Assembly: GCA_002394635.1 (NCBI GenBank)
Contig: DGUK01000030.1
Span: 1-19,065, forward strand
DNA length: 19,065 nt
Reading direction: 5' to 3'
From: Faecalitalea sp. UBA4312
GTDB taxonomy: Bacteria > Bacillota_I > Bacilli_A > Erysipelotrichales > Erysipelotrichaceae
Within the stretch, counting starts at the first letter, position 1, and every line of letters starts with the position of its first letter. The notes under the pieces were generated by a model. That model was not told where the DNA came from. It saw only the letters and a list, made by a program, of their open reading frames with translations, and searched no databases. Position numbers and translations under genes: made by a program. Shown here in pieces: positions 13,541-19,065 of this stretch.

Positions 13541-15934
13541 ATCGATGACCGTAAATGAAAGTATCTTCATCTCTGCCTGTTCGTTGGTTAAGATCAGACG
13601 AGCTTGTCCGCTCTGTCCGGTCGTTTTCAAATATGTTCCCCCCATACCGCCACGTAAAAGGATCTGGCGCGGTCCGACTATTTCCACCGGACCATTGCTG
13701 CTGGCATTGACCACACCTTGGTAGAATGGCAGAACATTGTCCATTTGGTCCTTCATGACGATTCGGATTGCCGCAACATCGTAGGTGTTCGTTTCCTGTA
13801 ATTCAGTATGATCGACCTGAATATCCATATGAATGGAAGTTACCGGTGTTTTGGTCACGGTTTTGACGATCTTTCCATCCTTGACACCTTCAAAGCGATA
13901 AACCGTTGCTCCTTTTCCCCAGTCTCCAATGTATTTTCCGTACAGAGCGTAGGCATCTTCGAATTTCATTTTATAGCGTGCCATCAAACGAGCTGCCTTC
14001 CCCATCACTCTTGGCGAAAGATGGGAAAAGCCGTTCATGGCACAATAGTTCAGAATATATTTCACATCCTCCATCTGCTGGGATGTAAAGTCTTCTTGGC
14101 CAATCATGGCATCTCCGATATAATCATCGACAAGAATGGGCCCATATTCCAAATGCGTATATTTGGAATCTTTGGTTTTATATGTTTTGATCAACTGATC
14201 GTTTTTATACATATGCACATTATCACAATTGGTGATGATATATACCTTGCCCGGATTGCCGCTTGGATGTTCACCGATATCCATCGCCGAGGTGATTTCC
14301 AACACTGGTTTATCCTTCCGGAAGCAGGCATAGACACTGGCTGCCTGTTTCGGATTGCGGAACATATCCATGACACCGTGATAACAAATACGGTCTCCAC
14401 TACCAAAATCCTGATGGGTGTTGTAGTCAAACATGCACCAGCCAAAGCTGCCGGCAATATCCTTTTGATGGAACACTTCATCAAGAACCGCCGCATGACG
14501 AAGAACATGAGACGTTCGGTGATCCTCACTGTCAAAAGTTTTGGTCGGATACATATGTCCATTGTATTCACTGATCAGATAAGCTTTATCCATATCCGGT
14601 GTCACATCTCTTTTTCGCAGACATCCCCTGTTATCCCCCTCATGACTAAAATCATTGTAGGTATAGACATCTTCCAATAGATGGCTTTTTTTAATGCAGC
14701 GCACTCCGCCGGTAGATCGTGTCGGATCCAGATGGTGAGCTATTGTATTGGTCTTACGGTAAAGGGTATCATCGTCATTGGATTCATTGATCCGGACACC
14801 CCATAATATGATTGAAGGATGATTTCGGTACTGCAGGATCATATCACGGGTGTTGTCGGCAGCAATCTGCTTCCATGTATCGTTGCCGATATGCTGCCAG
14901 CCCGGAATTTCTGTAAAGACCAGCAAACCGATATGATCGCATTGGTCAATGAAGAACTGCGACTGCGGATAGTGCGAAGTACGTACTGCATTGCATCCGA
15001 GTTCCTTTTTGATTAGATCAGCATCCATGCGCTGCATGGATTCCGGCATGGCATAACCAACATACGGATAGCTTTGATGCCGGTTCAGACCAACGATTTT
15101 TGTTTTTGTGCCGTTAAGATAAAAGCCATCAGCTTTCCATTCCGCCGTTCGAAAACCAATCGTACATTCCTTACGATCGATCACATTTCTTTGTTCATCA
15201 AGAATCTCCGTCTGCAGCAAATAACAATTCGGATGATCCAGATCCCATACTTTGACATCCGGCAAGCCAAATTCAAAGTGATATACATTGGTTTTAAGCT
15301 GGTGCGGTTGTTCCGAAGTCTCCACGATCCATTGGCCACCAGTATCCAAACAAGCCGATTGACGAATGGAATGCACCCTATCCAAAGGTCCGTTGATTTC
15401 AATGTCACTGTAGATGATACCGTTCTTTCCGTTGATACGTGGCCGTGCAAAAACATCCTCGATATACACTGGTTCTTTTATATCCAGATAGACCTGACGA
15501 TACAGACCACCATAGGTCATATAATCGATTACATAGCCAAAAGGCGGCTGATTCAAGGTTTCCCGACTATCTACTTCAATGACCAGCGTATTTTCCTGCC
15601 CATACTTCACAAAGGTAGTCAGTTCTACCTGATACGCTGTATAACCGCACCGATGTTCTTTGATCTTTTCCCCATTGACATAGACACAAGAAAAATGACC
15701 AGCCGCTTCTACCGTCAGCAGGATCCGTTTTCCCATCCATTCTTTCGGTACAAACAGGCTTCTTCGATAGCCGCTATCCATCTGATACAAGCTTTCATCA
15801 AAGTAGTTATAGGGAACCTCTCGGCTCGTATGCGGTAAACGCACCGATACCGTCGCCGCCGGCTTTCCTTGAATAAAGCCCTGAGTACAGTATTCAGTAA
15901 ACTGCCAGTCATCGTTAATATAGATCCGTGTCAT
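13523..15934 (-). CDS. Glycoside hydrolase family 2 (beta-galactosidase/glucuronidase type)
   Basis: An 803-residue GH2 enzyme without a signal peptide, so intracellular. An N-terminal sugar-binding jelly-roll (about 1-150, including GYRRSLFVPKEW) and an immunoglobulin-like domain (about 155-265) precede the TIM barrel. The acid/base is predicted as Glu384 in WGVRINESNDD and the nucleophile as Glu456 in LISEYNG. The barrel also shows NAVRTSHYPQS (315-325) and SFGWCMFDY. The C-terminal part (about 540-803) has beta-rich accessory domains and a helical insert at about 617-670. Beta-galactosidase, beta-glucuronidase and beta-mannosidase cannot be separated with certainty. AGAGGAG lies before the ATG. 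No sugar transporter or regulator adjoins it, which is unusual for a carbohydrate gene. Confidence 0.92.
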   Translation of the reverse strand: MTRIYINDDWQFTEYCTQGFIQGKPAATVSVRLPHTSREVPYNYFDESLYQMDSGYRRSLFVPKEWMGKRILLTVEAAGHFSCVYVNGEKIKEHRCGYTAYQVELTTFVKYGQENTLVIEVDSRETLNQPPFGYVIDYMTYGGLYRQVYLDIKEPVYIEDVFARPRINGKNGIIYSDIEINGPLDRVHSIRQSACLDTGGQWIVETSEQPHQLKTNVYHFEFGLPDVKVWDLDHPNCYLLQTEILDEQRNVIDRKECTIGFRTAEWKADGFYLNGTKTKIVGLNRHQSYPYVGYAMPESMQRMDADLIKKELGCNAVRTSHYPQSQFFIDQCDHIGLLVFTEIPGWQHIGNDTWKQIAADNTRDMILQYRNHPSIILWGVRINESNDDDTLYRKTNTIAHHLDPTRSTGGVRCIKKSHLLEDVYTYNDFSHEGDNRGCLRKRDVTPDMDKAYLISEYNGHMYPTKTFDSEDHRTSHVLRHAAVLDEVFHQKDIAGSFGWCMFDYNTHQDFGSGDRICYHGVMDMFRNPKQAASVYACFRKDKPVLEITSAMDIGEHPSGNPGKVYIITNCDNVHMYKNDQLIKTYKTKDSKYTHLEYGPILVDDYIGDAMIGQEDFTSQQMEDVKYILNYCAMNGFSHLSPRVMGKAARLMARYKMKFEDAYALYGKYIGDWGKGATVYRFEGVKDGKIVKTVTKTPVTSIHMDIQVDHTELQETNTYDVAAIRIVMKDQMDNVLPFYQGVVNASSNGPVEIVGPRQILLRGGMGGTYLKTTGQSGQARLILTNEQAEMKILSFTVIDKKGRD

Positions 15935-15957
15935 ACTTTTCTCCTCTTTTTTCTTTC

Positions 15958-15966
15958 AGTATAGCA
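15958..15966 (-). promoter_or_regulatory. Extended -10 promoter of the GH2 gene
   Basis: TGCTATACT on the minus strand is an extended -10 element. The sequence 17 bases upstream (TCTGTG) is a poor -35. The leader would be about 17 bases. A short palindrome (CTACT-CT-AGTAG, 16014-16025) lies about 50 bases upstream of the -10, but no cre site or known operator is recognised. Confidence 0.5.
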
Positions 15967-16054
15967 TAAAGCAGGTCAGTCACAGACATTCTATTCATAT
16001 CGAAAGAATTGAACTACTCTAGTAGCATTAGAAATCTTGAAATTGAGAGCATAA

Positions 16055-16086
16055 TAAAAAATATCCGCTTATTTATGCGAATATTT
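16055..16086 (-). terminator. Terminator of the feo operon
   Basis: Arms at 16077-16086 and 16059-16068 (AAATATTCGC with GCGGATATTT, one G-U pair) enclose an eight-base loop containing the TAA of the Cys-rich protein. On the minus strand the stem ends in a run of six T residues. Confidence 0.82.
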
Positions 16087-16230
16087 TTCATTCAATGAAC
16101 GACATGTTTGACGCTTCATGCATTCCATACAGCGACCCGTACATGTTGAAGGATGGTTCCGAATAGACCTTATGGCTAACAGGACTGTCAGAAGAATTCC
16201 GCCTATGATCAGCAGATCTATGCCTTTCAT
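16069..16230 (-). CDS. FeoB-associated Cys-rich membrane protein
   Basis: A 53-residue protein with a single N-terminal membrane helix (about residues 3-20, GIDLLIIGGILLTVLLAI) and four cysteines, Cys30, Cys34, Cys37 and Cys43, in CTGRCMECMKRQTC. This is the plan of the small Cys-rich proteins encoded after feoB in many anaerobic Firmicutes, which are thought to help or sense iron transport. The start at 16230 is set by GGAGG seven bases upstream. Its ATG overlaps the FeoAB stop codon in ATGA, so the two are translationally coupled. A longer frame reading upstream to 16356 lies inside feoB and is not the real start. Confidence 0.85.
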   Translation of the reverse strand: MKGIDLLIIGGILLTVLLAIRSIRNHPSTCTGRCMECMKRQTCRSLNEKYSHK

Positions 16231-18560
16231 AACAATCCTCCGATCTGATAAACAAGAAAAGCTACGACCCAGGCAATGACGCATTGCCATACCACGACAC
16301 TGATGGCCCAGCGCGAACCCAGTTCTCTTTTGATAGAAGCCACAGCTGCTACACATGGAGTATACAACAAAGAGAATACTAACAAAGAAGCGGCTGATAA
16401 GGCACTCAAGGCATGGTTTACATGGCCTCCAAATAAGATTTTCAGGGTCGAAACAACACTTTCCTTTGCCATAAAACCAGAAATCAAGGAAGTACCGATC
16501 CGCCAGTCTCCTAAACCGATTGGTTTTAAGACAGGAACCAAAACACTGGAAATCATGGCCAAGATACTGTCTTGGGATTCTTTGACTACATTGAGATGAA
16601 GATCAAAAGTCTGTAACAGCCATACGATAATGGTTGCAATCAGAATGACCGAGAATGCTCTTTGCAGGAAGTCCTTGCTCTTATCCCATAAAAGCTGGAT
16701 AACATTCTTTGCGGATGGCATCCGATAATTCGGCAGCTCCATTACAAACGGAACTGCTTCTCCCTTGAACACGGTATTTCGATACAACAAAGAAACCAGT
16801 ATACCGACCACAATGCCTAATACATATAATCCGATCATGATCAGTCCGCCTTGTTTCGGAAAGAACGCATGGACAAAGAAAGCATAGATTGGCAGCTTAG
16901 CCGTGCAGCTCATAAACGGTGTCAATAAGATCGTCATACGTCGGTCTCTTTCACTTGGCAGTGTACGGGTGGCCATCACAGCCGGCACGGTACAGCCAAA
17001 ACCGATCAATAACGGAACGATGCTGCGTCCGGATAAACCAATCTTCCTAAGAAGTTTATCCATCACAAAAGCAACTCTTGCGATATATCCGCTATCCTCC
17101 AGTAAGGAAAGGAAGAAAAACAACGTGACAATAATCGGCAAGAAGCTCAATACACTGCCGACACCGGCAAAAACCCCTTGAATGACCAGCCCATGAAGAA
17201 CAGGATTGACCTGCATATGGGCCATCCATACATCGACCATCATGGTAAAGGAGGCAACACCCTTTTCCAATAATCCCTGCAGCCAGGCTCCGATTACATT
17301 AAAGGTCAGAAAGAAGACCAGTCCCATGATTCCTATAAAGACTGGAATAGCTGTATATTTGCCAGTCAATAAACGATCGATCCGTTCACTGCGGACCCGT
17401 TCTTTACTTTCCTTTGGTTTTTTTACACAGGCGTCACAGACACGATAGATAAACGCAAAACGCATATCGGCAATGGCCGCCCCACGGTCCAGTCCACGTT
17501 CTTTTTCCATCTGTTGAATGATATGCTCCATCGTTTCCGTTTCATTTTGATCCAGCATCAACATCGACTGGATCCTCGAATCTCCTTCGATGAGCTTACT
17601 GGCTGCAAAGCGGATCGGAATATCTTGTTTTTGGGCATGGTGTTCGATCAGATGAGCAATTCCATGTAAGGAGCGATGAACTGCCCCGTTATGATCATGT
17701 TCATCACAAAAATCCTGTCGTAATGGTTTTTCCTGGTATCGGGCAATATGAATAGCATGATCGACCAGCTCTTCAATTCCCTGATTCTTGGCTGCCGAAA
17801 TGGGTACCACCGGTGTTCCCAGCAGCTGTTCCATGTGGTTGATGTCGATGTGTCCCCCATTAGCCGTCAGCTCATCCATCATATTTAAAGCAACGACCAC
17901 CGGTATTTCCATTTCCAACAGCTGCATCGTCAAATACAGATTTCGTTCAATGTTGGTAGCATCAACGATGTTGATAATACCTTTGGGTTTTTCATTCAAC
18001 ACAAAATTGCGGGAAACCAGTTCCTCACTGGAATAAGGGGACATGGAATAAATGCCCGGCAGATCTGTAATGCGTGTCTTTGGGTGACCTTTGATCACTC
18101 CATCTTTGCGATCTACCGTTACGCCCGGAAAATTGCCTACATGTTGATTGGAACCGGTCAGACGATTAAACAATGTGGTCTTCCCACTGTTCTGATTTCC
18201 AACCAATGCAAAAGTCAATATTTCATTGTCCGGCAAAGGATTTCCCGACCCTTTCGGATGGAACTTTCCGCCTTCTCCTAAGCCGGGGTGCTCCGTCTTC
18301 CTATTTTTCTTTAACGTGCGATTATCCTGTGTTTTGGCCACCGGCACTATTTCAATCTGTCGGGCTTCTTCCAATCGCAATGTCAGCTGATAGCCATGAA
18401 TCAACAATTCAATAGGATCTCCCAATGGCGCGTACTTAACAACCGTGACTTCCGCCCCCGGAATCACTCCCATATCCAGAAAGTGCTGACGCAATGCGCC
18501 ATCGCCGCCAACTGATTCAATAATGGCACTTTTCCCAATCTCTAATTCACTTAAATTCAT
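16227..18560 (-). CDS. feoB: FeoA-FeoB fusion, ferrous iron transporter
   Basis: A 777-residue inner-membrane Fe(II) importer. Residues 1-75 form an SH3-like FeoA domain (MNLSELEIGKSAII, then LRQHFLDMGVIPGAEV). A charged linker leads to the cytosolic G domain: G1 GNQNSGKTT (121-129), G2 GVTV (146-149), G3 DLPG (166-169), G4 NMMD (226-229). A helical GDI-like segment spans about 265-395. The membrane domain from about 400 to the end has the conserved Cys-containing gates: GFGCTVPAV (Cys523), FMSCTAKLP (Cys552) and YTPCVAAV (Cys736). FeoA and FeoB are separate genes in many bacteria, but the fusion is known in some Firmicutes and Bacteroidetes. GAGGG lies upstream of the start. The gene follows a small membrane protein by 29 bases and is followed by the Cys-rich partner. 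Confidence 0.96.
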   Translation of the reverse strand: MNLSELEIGKSAIIESVGGDGALRQHFLDMGVIPGAEVTVVKYAPLGDPIELLIHGYQLTLRLEEARQIEIVPVAKTQDNRTLKKNRKTEHPGLGEGGKFHPKGSGNPLPDNEILTFALVGNQNSGKTTLFNRLTGSNQHVGNFPGVTVDRKDGVIKGHPKTRITDLPGIYSMSPYSSEELVSRNFVLNEKPKGIINIVDATNIERNLYLTMQLLEMEIPVVVALNMMDELTANGGHIDINHMEQLLGTPVVPISAAKNQGIEELVDHAIHIARYQEKPLRQDFCDEHDHNGAVHRSLHGIAHLIEHHAQKQDIPIRFAASKLIEGDSRIQSMLMLDQNETETMEHIIQQMEKERGLDRGAAIADMRFAFIYRVCDACVKKPKESKERVRSERIDRLLTGKYTAIPVFIGIMGLVFFLTFNVIGAWLQGLLEKGVASFTMMVDVWMAHMQVNPVLHGLVIQGVFAGVGSVLSFLPIIVTLFFFLSLLEDSGYIARVAFVMDKLLRKIGLSGRSIVPLLIGFGCTVPAVMATRTLPSERDRRMTILLTPFMSCTAKLPIYAFFVHAFFPKQGGLIMIGLYVLGIVVGILVSLLYRNTVFKGEAVPFVMELPNYRMPSAKNVIQLLWDKSKDFLQRAFSVILIATIIVWLLQTFDLHLNVVKESQDSILAMISSVLVPVLKPIGLGDWRIGTSLISGFMAKESVVSTLKILFGGHVNHALSALSAASLLVFSLLYTPCVAAVASIKRELGSRWAISVVVWQCVIAWVVAFLVYQIGGLL

Positions 18561-18589
18561 ACTTCTATTCCCTCAAACAATTATTTACT

Positions 18590-18943
18590 CTATCCAATCT
18601 GTCGATTTGCCAGCCACAAGCCGATCAATGAGAATAATATACCTAAAAATAATGAATAGAAAGAAGGAATACTTACATTCCCTGTTTCTATCGTATTGGC
18701 CAGATCAAAGGTGAGATAACCGCTGGCCATATACAGAATACCAAAAAGCACAGCTATCTTCCAAGAAGCTCCCCGATCTGCTAGTTTATAGGAGACCAAT
18801 ACTGTCAAAACCGGAAGTAGCAAATACTGCATCACGATGGTATAACCGATTTCATTTCCCGGCGTAAGAAACAGCCAAAAAGAAAGAACCGCTATAAGCC
18901 ATCCCGTTGCGTAGATCCAGATCCATCGATCGAATTGTTTCAT
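18590..18943 (-). CDS. Unknown four-helix membrane protein upstream of feoAB
   Basis: A 117-residue integral membrane protein I do not recognise. Four hydrophobic segments are visible: about 9-27 (IYATGWLIAVLSFWLFL), 34-52 (YTIVMQYLLLPVLTVLVSY), 62-79 (KIAVLFGILYMASGYLTF) and 93-112 (SFYSLFLGILFSLIGLWLA). Loops are short, with a basic one after helix 2 (KLADRGASWK) that suggests a cytoplasmic position. No metal-binding cluster of His, Cys or acidic residues stands out. AGAAGGGAAG lies before the ATG, supporting the start. The 29-base gap to feoAB, with no terminator, makes it the likely first gene of the iron-uptake operon. A role in iron transport is guessed from position alone. Confidence 0.75.
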   Translation of the reverse strand: MKQFDRWIWIYATGWLIAVLSFWLFLTPGNEIGYTIVMQYLLLPVLTVLVSYKLADRGASWKIAVLFGILYMASGYLTFDLANTIETGNVSIPSFYSLFLGILFSLIGLWLANRQIG

Positions 18944-18992
18944 AATTGATCTTCCCTTCTGCCTGTTCGGGCGTGCAAAACCATATGTATTT

Positions 18993-18998
18993 ATTATA
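18993..18998 (-). promoter_or_regulatory. Possible -10 box for the feo operon
   Basis: A perfect TATAAT lies 50 bases before the start of the four-helix protein. The hexamer 17 bases upstream (TGGTAA, 19016-19021) is a poor -35. No convincing Fur-type palindrome is seen around it, although the upstream flank is cut by the window edge. Confidence 0.42.
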
Positions 18999-19065
18999 AT
19001 CGTTTCTTGCTTGGGTTACCACCATGGTCCGTATATAAAAACCGACTTGTTCCCATAAACACAAT

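Noticed and set aside
13808..14680. Open frame of 290 codons on the plus strand
   Set aside because: It is wholly antisense to the well-supported GH2 gene, with no ribosome site and no recognisable protein features.
18944..19020. Possible Fur box near the feo promoter
   Set aside because: The AT-rich stretch around TATAAT lacks a convincing inverted GATAAT-type repeat.
18852..19064. Minus-strand frame of about 70 codons running off the right edge
   Set aside because: It overlaps the four-helix protein gene by 92 bases and has no ribosome site. The tail end of an upstream gene may exist here, but two or three frames are equally open over this short stretch and none is recognisable.

Overview
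The window looks like chromosomal DNA from a low-to-moderate GC, anaerobic Firmicute, with a gut Erysipelotrichaceae-like bacterium as my best guess. That guess rests on AGGAGG-type ribosome binding sites, sigma-A promoters, a CIRCE operator, a FeoA-FeoB fusion and oxygen-sensitive Fe-S flavoproteins. It is an impression, not the result of a database comparison. I see no rRNA, tRNA, CRISPR array, insertion sequence or phage gene. No intergenic gap exceeds 300 bases; the longest is about 180 bases, at 9101-9277. All genes but one lie on the minus strand.

Reading down the minus strand from the right edge, an iron-uptake operon comes first (18943 to 16069): an unknown four-helix membrane protein, a fused FeoA-FeoB ferrous iron transporter, and a 53-residue FeoB-associated Cys-rich protein that ends in a terminator. 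A solitary cytoplasmic glycoside hydrolase family 2 enzyme follows (15934-13523). It converges on the only plus-strand gene, a P1-family peptidase (12564-13526), and their stop codons share one CTAG inside a terminator loop. Divergent from the peptidase is a tight operon (12457-10664) of a B3/B4 tRNA-binding-domain protein, a SRAP (HMCES/YedK-type) DNA-protein crosslink protein and an HD phosphohydrolase. A COG0523/CobW-family GTPase with a long His/Asp-rich metal-binding insert follows (10597-9278).

The central block (9100-3764) appears to be one operon under a strong promoter. It encodes two small membrane proteins, an amine-oxidase-fold FAD protein, a 931-residue multi-Fe-S GltD-like flavoprotein and the nickel metallochaperone HypA. 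No hydrogenase, urease or HypB is present. I read the block as a candidate membrane-linked electron-transfer system, possibly with metal supplied by HypA and the neighbouring His-rich GTPase. This is the part of the window most likely to be undescribed.

The left end carries lon (3639-1363), whose consensus promoter is followed by a near-perfect CIRCE element, so HrcA heat-shock control is likely. Then come an AlkD-type DNA glycosylase, probably translated from a leaderless mRNA, and a second HD phosphohydrolase overlapping it by 11 bases. Several terminators in this window are built around the stop codon of the gene they end.
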